Shown here piece after piece: positions 55,714-64,000 of a stretch of DNA of 64,000 bases. The position numbers and the translations under genes were made by a program. The stretch spans positions 1-64,000 of the forward strand of contig DFLT01000008.1 of the NCBI GenBank assembly GCA_002375465.1, in the 5' to 3' direction. Within the stretch, counting starts at the first letter, position 1. Every line of letters starts with the position of its first letter. The notes under the pieces are model-generated. The model made no database searches. It worked only from the letters and a program-made list of their open reading frames with translations, and was not told where the DNA came from. The stretch is from Alphaproteobacteria bacterium UBA3612 (GTDB lineage: Bacteria > Pseudomonadota > Alphaproteobacteria > Sphingomonadales > Sphingomonadaceae).

Positions 55714-57371
55714 AGCTGAAGCTGAAGCTGCGACTTGCCCTCGCTTTAATGACGGTGCCGTCTTTCTTCCTCATGGTCGCAGCACCTTCCTTTGCACAGA
55801 CAAAAACAGCTTCTGCCGATTATGCAGATTTGGTTGCCCTCTACGAGGAATTCCGCGGCTCTGTAGCGCCGCCGGTCGTGAACGGGGTGCCAGACTATTC
55901 TCCTGCCGCGATGGCGCGCCAATTTGAGCAACTCAAAGAGCTTCAGAAGCGGATGAAGGCTATCGACGATAGCGATTGGCCCATAGCGCAGCGCGTCGAC
56001 TATATGGTGGTATCAGCAGAGATGCGCGGGCTGGAGTTTCAGCATCGCGTAGTCGAACCATGGAAACGCGACCCTGCCTATTACAGCACGACCAATCTCG
56101 GTTTTGGCCCCAAGATGCATGGAGCGCTAGCAATTCCGAAATTACCACTCGCCCCTGATGAGTTAATTGAATTCAAGGCGAAACTTGACGCCGTGCCAGA
56201 GGCGCTAAAACAAGCGCGCGCAAATCTGACCGACCCGAGAGGCGATCTTGCGCGCCTCGCCATCGTACAGAAAGAGGTTGAGGAAAACGTCTATGGGGAG
56301 CTTGCCGCCAGCGCGGCGAAGTTGCAGCCCGCTCTCGAACCGTCGGCACAGCGCGCCAAAGCCGCGGCGGCCGACTACAAGGCTTGGTTGCAGCAGATCG
56401 AGGCGGGCCTTCCCGCACATGGAGGCGTCGGCGAAGACAATTACGCGTGGTACTTACGCCACGTCCTATTGCTGCCCTACACGCCCGAGGAGATCGCGGT
56501 CATTGGGGAGCGGGAATATCAGCGGCAGGTCGCCTTTCTGAAAATCGAAGAGCACCGCAATCGCAGTATCGCAATGCCGGACCCGGTAACAACACGTACC
56601 GAGTTCGATGAAAAGCGCATGAAAGAGGACGAGGACCTATTAGCATTTCTGCGCGACGGCGACTGGGTGACGATCCCGGATTATGTGAAGCATGACCCGG
56701 ATGAAGGCCCCTATCAATTTCCGTTCGAGAAGGATCCATCGAAACCGGGACTGTTCGATCCACCCCTCGATTTGCATTTTTTCTTTCAGGCCGAGTTTCG
56801 CGATGGGCGGCCTCTGCGCGCGCACAATCTTCCAGGCCACGCTTTCGACAGCTTGCAGGCAGCGCGCGACGATCGGCCGGTACGTGGCGCCCCCCGACTT
56901 TTTTTCGTTAATGGCGTGCGTACCGAAGGCTGGGCGTTTTACTTGGAGGAGATGATTCTGCAGGCGGGTATGCTCGAAAATCTGCCGAAAACCCGAGAGA
57001 TCGACTATATTCTCGGCGCCAAGCGTGCCGCTCGCGTTCTTCCCGAGCTAAAAATGCAAAAAAACGAGTGGACTTGGAAACAAGCTAACGAGTCGCTCAT
57101 CGCCCGTACGCCGAAATGGATGGAGGAGAACGACGCCGTCGCGCAGTTCGACATCGAACTGTATCTGCGCCAGCCTGGCTATGGAATCGGATACTACATG
57201 GGCAAAGTGGAACTGGAAAAGCTGCTGTCAGAAGTTGCAATGCAGGAAGGTGCCGCGTTCGATATCAAGTCCTTCCATGATCGCTTTCGCGCTGCCGGTT
57301 CCATTCCCATTTCCCTAATTCGCTGGGAAATGACCGGCCGCGACGATGAGGTAAGAACGATGCGAGATTAA
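55710..57371 (+). CDS. DUF885 protein, variant motif lacking Glu (DUF885-4)
   Basis: This exported 553-residue protein has a signal peptide (about 1-30, ending SFAQT). The family motif reads H372-N373-LPG-H378, so the expected glutamate is asparagine. The second element RTEGWAFYLEEMILQAG is intact. It shares the pattern of DUF885-1 (PGH.FD after the motif, and DYSPA near the N-terminus), so both belong to one subfamily in which the glutamate is lost, and this is not a random mutation. It may bind, transfer or cleave peptides by another chemistry. It is the last gene of island 2 and is coupled to the aminotransferase. Confidence 0.85.
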   Translation: MKLKLKLRLALALMTVPSFFLMVAAPSFAQTKTASADYADLVALYEEFRGSVAPPVVNGVPDYSPAAMARQFEQLKELQKRMKAIDDSDWPIAQRVDYMVVSAEMRGLEFQHRVVEPWKRDPAYYSTTNLGFGPKMHGALAIPKLPLAPDELIEFKAKLDAVPEALKQARANLTDPRGDLARLAIVQKEVEENVYGELAASAAKLQPALEPSAQRAKAAAADYKAWLQQIEAGLPAHGGVGEDNYAWYLRHVLLLPYTPEEIAVIGEREYQRQVAFLKIEEHRNRSIAMPDPVTTRTEFDEKRMKEDEDLLAFLRDGDWVTIPDYVKHDPDEGPYQFPFEKDPSKPGLFDPPLDLHFFFQAEFRDGRPLRAHNLPGHAFDSLQAARDDRPVRGAPRLFFVNGVRTEGWAFYLEEMILQAGMLENLPKTREIDYILGAKRAARVLPELKMQKNEWTWKQANESLIARTPKWMEENDAVAQFDIELYLRQPGYGIGYYMGKVELEKLLSEVAMQEGAAFDIKSFHDRFRAAGSIPISLIRWEMTGRDDEVRTMRD

Positions 57372-57471
57372 CGACCGCGATAGCCAGAGGCAAACGATCC
57401 GCCGATGTAATAGGTTTCGTAAATTTCGCTTTACCGGGTTTCTGCATTTGCTCAGGTTGACGAACTACCAG

Positions 57472-57768
57472 CTACTCGCAATGGGCGTTGGGCGGGGGTG
57501 GAACGTTGGACCAGTCGCCGGATTTTTTGGCCCAATATTCGGCCTGGGTGCGGTTCACCTCCCAGGTTTCGCAGGCGGCCTCGGCGCGCTCGCGTTCGCG
57601 CTTTATGTATTTCTCGTTCTTTTCCTCGTCGCTCTCGGTGGCGAGGTCGACGGCCTTTGAACCGACCTTGTAGGGCACCTTCACGATGCCGACGGCCGTG
57701 TCGGCGACGGCCTTTGCCAGGCATCCGGGCAGGGTCAGGAAAAGGGCGAGGGCGATGAAGGGGCGCAT
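57472..57768 (-). CDS. Small putative lipoprotein
   Basis: This 98-residue protein starts at the ATG at 57768 with a signal peptide and lipobox (LFLTLPGCLAK; the cysteine is at about residue 16). The rest has a short VADTAVGIVKVPYKVG segment and a charged coil (ESDEEKNEKYIKRERERAEA), then NVPPPPNAHCE at the end. Related small lipoproteins are common in sphingomonads and have no known role. A much longer overlapping frame on this strand (to 58635) runs through pyrC in the wrong frame and is spurious. Confidence 0.78.
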   Translation of the reverse strand: MRPFIALALFLTLPGCLAKAVADTAVGIVKVPYKVGSKAVDLATESDEEKNEKYIKRERERAEAACETWEVNRTQAEYWAKKSGDWSNVPPPPNAHCE

Positions 57769-57826
57769 GGAAGGCTCTTCTATCGGCCTGAAATGACCGG
57801 GAGATGAAGGAATGACGGGTATTCCG

Positions 57827-58873
57827 TCACGCGCACAGGCCGGCATAGCGCCAATGCAGGGTTTCGCCGGCGTGGAAGGGGACGACGCATGCGCCATCGG
57901 GGTCGATGGCGGCGGGCACGTCCATTTCACCGCGTTGGAGTACGATCCGTGCCTCATTGACGGGTAGCCCGTAGAAGGTGGGGCCGTGGACGCTGGCGAA
58001 GCCCTCCAGCTGGTCGAGGGCGCCCTCTTCCTCGAACGTGCGGGCATAGCTTTCGAGGGCGACGGGGGCGTTGAACAGGCCGGCGCAGCCACAGGCATTT
58101 TCCTTTGCCCCTTGCATATGCGGCGCGCTGTCGGTGCCCAGAAAGAATTTCGGCGATCCCGAGGTGGCGGCGGTGCGCAGGGCGAGGCGATGGGTTTCCC
58201 GCTTGGCGATGGGCAGGCAGTAATAATGTGGCCGGATGCCCCCCTGGAAAATGGCGTTGCGGCTGAATTCCAGATGGTGGGGCGTGATGGTTGCGGCGAT
58301 GTTGGGGCCGCTGTCCGCCACGAACTGTGCTGCGTCGGACGTGGTGATATGTTCGAAGACGATCTTAAGATCGGGAAAGCGGTGGACGAGCGGCAACATG
58401 ATGCGCTCGATGAACACAGCTTCCCGGTCGAAAATGTCGATTTCCGGATCGGTGACTTCGCCGTGAACGAGGAGCGGCATGCCGATCCGCTGCATCGTCG
58501 ACAGGACCTGGTCGATATTGCGGATGTCCGTAACGCCGTGTGCGGAATTCGTCGTGGCGTTGGCGGGATATAGCTTGGCCGCGGTAAAGACGCCGCCGGA
58601 GAAGCCGCGTTCCACCTCCGCCGGGTCGATATCATCGCTGAGATAGCAGGTCATCAGCGGTGTGAAGTCCAGCGCCGGATCGACGGCCGCAATGATGCGG
58701 TTGCGGTAGGCGCGCGCGGCCTCGGCCGTCGTAACGGGCGGTGCAAGGTTCGGCATGACGATCGCACGGGCGAACTGCCGCGCCGTGTAAGAGGCCACCG
58801 CCCGCAACATGTCGCCGTCGCGAAGGTGCACATGCCAGTCGTCGGGGCGGCGCAGGATAAGGCGGTCGGTCAT
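57827..58873 (-). CDS. pyrC: Dihydroorotase, PyrC type
   Basis: This 348-residue class II dihydroorotase closes carbamoyl-aspartate to dihydroorotate in pyrimidine synthesis. The metal site is visible: [11 protein letters not shown], the carboxylated lysine in [13 protein letters not shown], histidines in LLVHGEVTD and VFEHITT, and the aspartate in GTDSAPH. The length is normal. A small lipoprotein follows 58 bp downstream on the same strand. Confidence 0.96.
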   Translation of the reverse strand: MTDRLILRRPDDWHVHLRDGDMLRAVASYTARQFARAIVMPNLAPPVTTAEAARAYRNRIIAAVDPALDFTPLMTCYLSDDIDPAEVERGFSGGVFTAAKLYPANATTNSAHGVTDIRNIDQVLSTMQRIGMPLLVHGEVTDPEIDIFDREAVFIERIMLPLVHRFPDLKIVFEHITTSDAAQFVADSGPNIAATITPHHLEFSRNAIFQGGIRPHYYCLPIAKRETHRLALRTAATSGSPKFFLGTDSAPHMQGAKENACGCAGLFNAPVALESYARTFEEEGALDQLEGFASVHGPTFYGLPVNEARIVLQRGEMDVPAAIDPDGACVVPFHAGETLHWRYAGLCA

Positions 58874-58937
58874 GGCGGCTTTCGAACGTTGGGGAGTCAG
58901 CCCCCTGATTTAGCGCGCGCGCAGGAAATATGAACCG

Positions 58938-59666
58938 TCAGGCGACGCGGGCGGTGACGTTTATCTTGCCCTGTTCGATGATGATTTCGTTGAAGCTGGG
59001 TTCGTGCTCTCGAATACGTTCGGACAGGGTGCCTGCGCCGATTAAACGTACATTTTCCCCCTGCACGCGGCGATTGAGGTCGAAGGGCGTGTGGACATGT
59101 CCGCTGAGCACCGCGTCGGCGCCTGCGGACGCAATGACGCGAAGGGCGTGGGGGCCGTTTCTTGTGCGACCCTTCGTGCCCGTTTCCGCGAGGTCAACAA
59201 GGGGGTGGTGGCAGGCAACCAGCTTCACATGGTCTGCCTGCGCCGCCGACAGACCGGCGCGCGTCTCACGGATGGCACCGGCGGCGACATGACCGAGGCT
59301 CCAGTTGAGACGGAGCTGGAATCGCGCGGTCGTTTTCAAGGGCACGACCGTGCAATCTTTGAGATCCAGCGGGACATTCACCATGTCCTGCACGGCGCGC
59401 AGACGGGCATAGGGTCGGGTGAATCGCTCCAGCAGGTTGAAATAGGGAAGGTCGTGATTGCCGGGCTCGACCGTGACCGGCACGGGCAGCGCTTCAAGCC
59501 ACTCCGCCGCCGCAGCGAATTCGCGTTTCTTTGCGCGCTGGGTGATGTCGCCGGTGACGATGACCGCGTCCGGCGCCTCTGTCTGCACAAGGCCAGCGAA
59601 CCAGGCCAGTGCTGCGCTGTCCTCCGCGCCGAAATGGAGGTCGGAAATGTGGAAAAGAACGCTCAT
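58938..59666 (-). CDS. Calcineurin-like metallophosphoesterase
   Basis: This 242-residue cytoplasmic phosphoesterase has the full dimetal motif set: HISDLHFGAED, VTGDITQRAKK, PGNHDLPYFN, ACHHPLVD and LSGHVHTPFD. Related enzymes hydrolyse cyclic nucleotides, nucleotides or phospholipid headgroups; the substrate is not clear. Its start overlaps the lipid kinase stop by four bases, so the two are coupled and may act on related lipids. Confidence 0.9.
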   Translation of the reverse strand: MSVLFHISDLHFGAEDSAALAWFAGLVQTEAPDAVIVTGDITQRAKKREFAAAAEWLEALPVPVTVEPGNHDLPYFNLLERFTRPYARLRAVQDMVNVPLDLKDCTVVPLKTTARFQLRLNWSLGHVAAGAIRETRAGLSAAQADHVKLVACHHPLVDLAETGTKGRTRNGPHALRVIASAGADAVLSGHVHTPFDLNRRVQGENVRLIGAGTLSERIREHEPSFNEIIIEQGKINVTARVA

Positions 59667-60526
59667 TGGTCGGTCCCGCTGGTGTAGAATTGCGTCTTGG
59701 AAAGACCCGCCGACAGGTGAACGGGCGATTCAAGGATCCGCTCCTCCCCATCGAACAGCGCGTGGATCGGACGGGTGGAGCGGAGCTCGGCGGCGATCGT
59801 TTCGAGTTGCGCCACCGTGGTCGCGTCGCGCCAATTGCTGCCCCACCACGAACGAACAAGTGTCAGAAGATCGCCGAGATGACGGGCGCGAATACCCGCA
59901 ACGCGCAGCTTGCCTTTTTCCGCCTGCTCCCCCGCCTCTGCCATCACGAGGCGAAAGCCGCCGTTGAGGCCGCTTACGTGAATCCTGCGCGACCAGCTGA
60001 TCCGCCAGGCAAAGCCGAGCGCGCGCCACAGACGTCGCAGCCGGCCGGCGCGCAGCGCCTCTCGTGCATGAACGAAGGTGGCCGCGGGGCCGGCAAGAAT
60101 GCTGACGAAGGAGCGGTGGGGGCCTGCCTGAACGAACGGTAGGGAGCGGATCGCCGGGGCCTCGCAGGCGGCGCGGATGATCTCGCAGGGACCGGCATCC
60201 CCGTGCAGGCGCCGGGGCAGCATGTTCATCGTGCCGCCGGGCAGCAGCAGCAAATTACCCGGCCAGTCCGCCACGTGGCAGGCCATCGCATCGATCGTGC
60301 CGTCGCCGCCGAACAGAATGACCGTGTCGACCGAATGCGCTTCCAGCGTCCTCTGGTCCGGCAGTTCCTCTTTCGGAAAGCGGGATTCGCCGCAGATCTT
60401 CAGCCCTTTTTTATCAGCGGTGTTGCGGATGTCGGAGAGCAGGGTGTCCGTAAAACTGTGCGACGAGGGGTTGATGACGAGCCAGGCACGGTGGGGAGGC
60501 TGTGCGGAAGAGGCGGTGGCAGTCAC
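59663..60526 (-). CDS. Diacylglycerol/lipid kinase catalytic-domain protein
   Basis: This 287-residue protein of the YegS/BmrU lipid kinase family has the opening WLVINPSSHSF, the nucleotide loop LFGGDGTIDAMACHVA, and LLPGGTMNMLPRRLHG. It should phosphorylate diacylglycerol or a similar lipid at the inner face of the membrane. The C-terminal half is a normal beta-sandwich lid with less conserved sequence. The overlap with the phosphoesterase gene suggests a kinase/phosphatase pair. Confidence 0.88.
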   Translation of the reverse strand: MTATASSAQPPHRAWLVINPSSHSFTDTLLSDIRNTADKKGLKICGESRFPKEELPDQRTLEAHSVDTVILFGGDGTIDAMACHVADWPGNLLLLPGGTMNMLPRRLHGDAGPCEIIRAACEAPAIRSLPFVQAGPHRSFVSILAGPAATFVHAREALRAGRLRRLWRALGFAWRISWSRRIHVSGLNGGFRLVMAEAGEQAEKGKLRVAGIRARHLGDLLTLVRSWWGSNWRDATTVAQLETIAAELRSTRPIHALFDGEERILESPVHLSAGLSKTQFYTSGTDQ

Positions 60527-60636
60527 CTGCGGGAAACGCGTGGGAAGGGGGCTGGTGCCCTCGGCATAGGAAATCCCTCCGCAGGGAAAATCAGATGGTG
60601 CGTATGTCAGATTGACGCGGCGGGAAGCGGATGCCG

Positions 60637-60671
60637 AAAAAAAGGGGGGAGACCATTCGGCCTCCCCCCTT
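60637..60671 (-). terminator. Rho-independent terminator of pnp
   Basis: On the minus strand AGGGGGGAG and CTCCCCCCT pair around a loop containing GCCGAATGGT, followed by TTTTTTT. It lies about 30 bp after the pnp stop. Confidence 0.88.
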
Positions 60672-60699
60672 CTTCATTCTACGCCGGGGCGCAGGGTGC

Positions 60700-63039
60700 T
60701 CAGTCGTCGTCGCCCGAGATGAAGTCGGGCAGACCGGCATCCTCGCCGCCCTTGTCGGAGCTGTCGGAGCCTTCATTGTCGCGACCGCGTCCACGGCCAC
60801 CGCCACGGCGATTGCCGCCACGACCACGTCCGCCGCCATCGCGATCCCGGCCGCCACGGTCGCCACGGTCGCCGCCGTCACGACGGGGGCCACGATCACC
60901 ACGGGGCTTGTCTTCGCGCGGGGGACGCGTGTCCTCCAGCTCTGCGCCGGTTTCCTGATCGACGACGCGCATGGACAGGCGAACCTTGCCGCGGTCGTCG
61001 ATGGCAAGCACCTTGACCTTGACCTCCTGGCCTTCGGAAAGTTCGTCTTCGACCTTTTCGACGCGTTCGTCCTTGATCTCGGAAATGTGGACCAGACCGT
61101 CCTTGCCGCCCATGAAGTTCACGAAGGCGCCGAACGCGACCAGCGAAACCACCTTGCCGGTGTAGATCGCGCCGACCTCGGGCTCTTCGATGATGCCCTT
61201 GATCCAGTTGATCGCGGCCTCGATCTCGCTGCCGACGGAGGAGGAAACCTTGACCACGCCGTCATCGTCAATGTCGACCTTCGCACCGGTTTCGGCGACG
61301 ATTTCGCGGATGACCTTGCCGCCCGTGCCGATGATGTCGCGGATCTTGTCCTTTGGCACCGATAGCGTTTCGATGCGCGGCGCGTGTTCGGACATGGTCT
61401 CGCGCGTGCCGCCGAGGGCGTCGTTCATACGCTCCAGGATATGGGCACGGCCGCCCTTCGCCTGCTCCAGCGCGGACTTCATGATCTCTTCGGTGATGCC
61501 GGCGACCTTGATGTCCATCTGCAGGGACGTGATGCCCTCCGACGTGCCGGCAACCTTGAAGTCCATGTCGCCGAGGTGATCCTCGTCGCCCAGAATGTCG
61601 GACAGAACCGCGAATTCACCGGATTCTTCAAGGATGAGGCCCATGGCGATGCCGGAAACGGGGCGCTTCAGTGGAACGCCCGCATCCATCATGGCCAGCG
61701 AGCCGCCGCAAACGGACGCCATCGAGGAGGAGCCGTTCGATTCGGTGATGTCGCTGATCACGCGGATCGTATAGGGGAATTCCTCCTTCGTCGGCATGAC
61801 GGGGTGCAGCGCGCGCCAGGCGAGCTTGCCATGGCCAACCTCGCGACGGCCGGTGCCGCCGAAACGGCCAACCTCGCCCACGCTGTACGGCGGGAAGTTG
61901 TAGTGAAGCAGGAAATGCTCCTTCGACAGGCCGTAGATCGCGTCGATCATCTGTTCTGAATCCGCCGTGCCGAGCGTGGTTGTCACGATGGCCTGCGTTT
62001 CGCCGCGCGTGAACAGCGCGGAGCCGTGCGTGCGGGGCAGAACGGCGACTTCCGCTTCGATAGGGCGAACCTGATCCAGCTTGCGGCCATCGATACGCGT
62101 CTTGTCCTTGATGATGCCGCCGCGGACGATTTCAGCTTCCAGCTTCTTGAAGCTCTTGTTCGCCTTCGAAACGCGGTTCGGATCGAGATCCTCACCCAGA
62201 GCAGCGAGGCCGAGTTCCTTTGCTTTCGCAAGCGCGTCCTGACGGTCCTGCTTCGCGGTCAGCTTGTAGGCGGCGGCGATGTGGTCGCCGACGGCAGCGC
62301 GGATGGTTTCCTTGTCGGCCTCCGCAGCTTCATCGCGCAGGGTCAGTTCCCACGGATCTTTCGCGGCCTTCTCGGCCAGGTCGATGATCGCGTCGATGAC
62401 GCCCTTGCCATGTTCGTGCGCGAACATGACGGCGCCCAGCATAACGTCCTCGGGCAATTCCTTGGCTTCCGACTCCACCATCAGAACAGCGTCTTGCGTG
62501 CCGGCAGCCACGAGGTCGAGTTCGCTGTTTTCGATGTCGCGGGCCGGGTTCAGCACATATTCCCCGTCGACATAGCCGACGCGGCCACAGGCGATCGGAC
62601 CCATGAAGGGCAGGCCGGAAATGGTGAGCGCGGCAGATGCGGCGACCATGGCCAGCACGTCGGGCTCATTTTCTCCATCATAGGAGAGGACCTGACAGAT
62701 AACGTTGATTTCGTTATAGAACCCCTCTGGGAAGAGCGGGCGGATCGGACGGTCGATCAGACGGCTTGTCAGCGTTTCGTGGTCCGTCGGACGGCCTTCA
62801 CGCTTGAAGAAGCCACCGGGGATGCGGCCTGCCGCAGAGAATTTTTCCTGATAGTGGACGGTCAGAGGGAAAAAGTCCTGTCCGGACTTCACCGACTTTG
62901 CGGCGGTGACCGCGCAGAGGACCACTGTTTCGCCGAGAGTCGCGAGAACCGCGCCATCGGCCTGACGGGCGATGCGCCCGGTTTCCAGGGTCAGCTTCTT
63001 GCCGCCCCATTTCGTTTCTACGATATGTTTGTCGAACAT
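60700..63039 (-). CDS. pnp: Polyribonucleotide nucleotidyltransferase
   Basis: This 779-residue PNPase degrades RNA 3' to 5' by phosphorolysis. It begins [20 protein letters not shown] at the ATG at 63039; the frame is open to 63093, but the family starts here. Two RNase PH domains flank a helical linker ([14 protein letters not shown] and the catalytic [19 protein letters not shown] in the second), followed by a KH domain ([14 protein letters not shown]) and an S1 domain ([20 protein letters not shown]). A long Arg/Gly/Asp-rich tail (about 705-779) with repeated RGG-like units is added. The gene follows rpsO in the standard truB-rpsO-pnp order. Confidence 0.97.
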   Translation of the reverse strand: MFDKHIVETKWGGKKLTLETGRIARQADGAVLATLGETVVLCAVTAAKSVKSGQDFFPLTVHYQEKFSAAGRIPGGFFKREGRPTDHETLTSRLIDRPIRPLFPEGFYNEINVICQVLSYDGENEPDVLAMVAASAALTISGLPFMGPIACGRVGYVDGEYVLNPARDIENSELDLVAAGTQDAVLMVESEAKELPEDVMLGAVMFAHEHGKGVIDAIIDLAEKAAKDPWELTLRDEAAEADKETIRAAVGDHIAAAYKLTAKQDRQDALAKAKELGLAALGEDLDPNRVSKANKSFKKLEAEIVRGGIIKDKTRIDGRKLDQVRPIEAEVAVLPRTHGSALFTRGETQAIVTTTLGTADSEQMIDAIYGLSKEHFLLHYNFPPYSVGEVGRFGGTGRREVGHGKLAWRALHPVMPTKEEFPYTIRVISDITESNGSSSMASVCGGSLAMMDAGVPLKRPVSGIAMGLILEESGEFAVLSDILGDEDHLGDMDFKVAGTSEGITSLQMDIKVAGITEEIMKSALEQAKGGRAHILERMNDALGGTRETMSEHAPRIETLSVPKDKIRDIIGTGGKVIREIVAETGAKVDIDDDGVVKVSSSVGSEIEAAINWIKGIIEEPEVGAIYTGKVVSLVAFGAFVNFMGGKDGLVHISEIKDERVEKVEDELSEGQEVKVKVLAIDDRGKVRLSMRVVDQETGAELEDTRPPREDKPRGDRGPRRDGGDRGDRGGRDRDGGGRGRGGNRRGGGRGRGRDNEGSDSSDKGGEDAGLPDFISGDDD

Positions 63040-63156
63040 GATTGTTTCGTCTTTCCAAAAGCCGGAAACGAAACAAAAATGCCCGCCCGGCAACCTACTA
63101 CCGAACCCGCGCCCATCGCGAATCCGGCTTCAAAATGCGTGATGTTTATATGAGAA

Positions 63157-63182
63157 GGGCGCCCTCACGCGGGGGGCGCCCC
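63157..63182 (-). other. Stem-loop in rpsO-pnp spacer
   Basis: Two copies of the self-complementary GGGCGCCC (63157-63164 and 63174-63181) form an 8-bp stem. No T-run follows on the minus strand. A hairpin here is usual between rpsO and pnp, where RNase III and PNPase autocontrol pnp in E. coli. Confidence 0.6.
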
Positions 63183-63199
63183 TCAAAAGATCCTTGCCC

Positions 63200-63469
63200 T
63201 TAGCGGCGCAGACCCAGTTTCGTGCGGATCGCTTCGTAGCGCTCCGGATTCTTCGCGTTCAGATAGTCGAGCAGCTTGCGGCGCTTGTTCACCAGCATCA
63301 GCAGCCCACGGCGCGAATGATTGTCCTTGTGGTGATCCTTGAAATGCTCGGTCAGATTGGCGATGCGCTCCGTCAGGATCGAAATCTGCACTTCGGGGGA
63401 ACCCGTGTCGCCCTCTTCGCGGGCATTTTCCTTGATAAGCTCTTGCTTACGTTCGGCGGTAATCGACAT
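63200..63469 (-). CDS. rpsO: Ribosomal protein S15
   Basis: This 89-residue S15 binds 16S rRNA in the central domain of the 30S subunit. The sequence [22 protein letters not shown] and the later [18 protein letters not shown] region are diagnostic (first part cited as [19 protein letters not shown]). The length is exact for the family. The gene lies 17 bp after truB and upstream of pnp. Confidence 0.98.
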   Translation of the reverse strand: MSITAERKQELIKENAREEGDTGSPEVQISILTERIANLTEHFKDHHKDNHSRRGLLMLVNKRRKLLDYLNAKNPERYEAIRTKLGLRR

Positions 63470-63486
63470 CGTGCCTCCTTATTATT

Positions 63487-64000
63487 TCAAATGTTGAAGC
63501 CCCGTTCCACACGCACCACGCCATCCTTTACGGCGACGATCGCGACGGGCGTATTGCCAAGCATCGCGAATGCTGGTCCGTCCGGTTCGGGACGTCCGAA
63601 TAGCTGTTGTCCGTGTTTCAGGACGCTGGCCTCCTCGGGGGAAACGGCGATAGCCGGGATGTCGTCCAGCCCTGCCGTCATGGGGAGCACCACGCCCTCC
63701 AGTGCGCGCACATCCGCGCTTTCCATCAGATTGTCAAGCGCGATCGCCTTTTCAAGGCTGAACGGGCCGCAGGCGGTACGGCGCAGCATGGCGACATGAC
63801 CCACCGTACCAAGCGCCGCCGCGATGTCGCGCGCGAGGGAGCGTATATAGGTCCCCTTCGACACGGTGGCGGACAAGGTGATGCTGTCCAGGCGGAGGCT
63901 ATCGTCATCAACGTCGGGGGCGGTGTCCATTTTCTTAACGCGCGACCGGCCTGAAACTTCAGAGAGGGATGACGAGAGAGTGAGGGTGTGAATGGTCGTC
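63487..64000 (-). CDS. truB: tRNA pseudouridine synthase B, 5' end outside window
   Basis: This partial gene runs off the right edge of the window. About 170 C-terminal codons are visible. SKGTYIRSLARDIAAALG is the TruB motif III, and HVAMLRRTACGPFSLEKA matches the following part. TruB makes pseudouridine 55 in tRNA; the catalytic aspartate is outside the window. Between the strand TIHTLTL and SITLSATV there are about 25 more residues (SSSLSEVSGRS to DVDDD) than in typical TruB, a likely surface insertion. Position next to rpsO and pnp confirms the call. Confidence 0.95.
   Translation of the reverse strand, partial: TTIHTLTLSSSLSEVSGRSRVKKMDTAPDVDDDSLRLDSITLSATVSKGTYIRSLARDIAAALGTVGHVAMLRRTACGPFSLEKAIALDNLMESADVRALEGVVLPMTAGLDDIPAIAVSPEEASVLKHGQQLFGRPEPDGPAFAMLGNTPVAIVAVKDGVVRVERGFNI

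Noticed and set aside
57472..58635. 387-codon minus-strand open frame across pyrC
   Set aside because: It reads pyrC in the wrong frame with repetitive Ser/Pro/Arg composition. Only its last 98 codons, from the ATG at 57768, form a real lipoprotein gene.

Overview
The window reads as a chromosome segment of a GC-rich alphaproteobacterium, most likely a member of the Sphingomonadales. The evidence is the gene repertoire: large TonB-dependent receptors with an ETIVVTGSRI-type TonB box, TPR/2OG-oxygenase proteins, DUF885 peptidases, LOV and HWE-type histidine kinases, an FnrN-like regulator, and the alphaproteobacterial gene order Suv3-like helicase, S4 protein, FdxA. No tRNA, rRNA, CRISPR array or intact mobile element was found.

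Layout. 1-2.2 kb: end of pcm, a DedA protein and a Tat-type SDR. 2.3-7.2 kb: a sensory block with a blue-light LOV/HWE histidine kinase, its receiver partner and a large PAS/GAF hybrid kinase. 7.7-21.7 kb: catabolic island 1, with a TonB receptor, a TPR/2OG oxygenase, an aminotransferase, two periplasmic cog1228 amidohydrolases, a VOC protein, a MarR regulator, an NSS sodium symporter, a class V PLP enzyme and a CDGSH/cupin fusion. 21.8-24.0 kb: a small oxygen-response unit (FNR-type regulator, universal stress protein, small membrane protein) with two FNR boxes. 24.1-28.3 kb: acyl-CoA dehydrogenase and aconitase. 28.5-31.3 kb: a scrap region with an AT-rich orphan, a short hypothetical, an IS5-type transposase remnant, a terminase-small-subunit-like HTH protein and a frameshifted membrane-protein gene. 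31.4-34.7 kb: helicase, S4 protein, FdxA. 35.0-57.4 kb: catabolic island 2, with four DUF885 proteins, a second TonB receptor, S9 and M24 peptidases, a DUF3830 protein, a BASS symporter, a PuuB-like FAD oxidase, a second TPR/2OG oxygenase, a third amidohydrolase, a second MarR regulator and a second aminotransferase. 57.5-64 kb: housekeeping genes (lipoprotein, pyrC, phosphoesterase, lipid kinase, pnp, rpsO, truB).

How the genes fit together. The two islands share a gene set: TonB receptor, TPR/2OG protein, near-identical class I aminotransferases, signal-peptide-bearing amidohydrolases, a sodium-coupled transporter and a divergent MarR repressor. My inference is that each imports a peptide or modified amino-acid conjugate through the outer membrane, cleaves it in the periplasm, carries the product across the inner membrane with sodium, and processes it by transamination, oxidation and 2OG-dependent hydroxylation. 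Each island also appears to carry its own repeated promoter motif: ATATGYAWWTRCATAT-like in island 1 and CRTGAATNNTNNTATG-like in island 2. These are candidate operators of the two MarR proteins and are the strongest new observation here. Two of the four DUF885 proteins lack the glutamate of the HE-x4-H motif, and one amidohydrolase has lost a metal-ligand histidine, so the peptidase complement may include non-classical enzymes.
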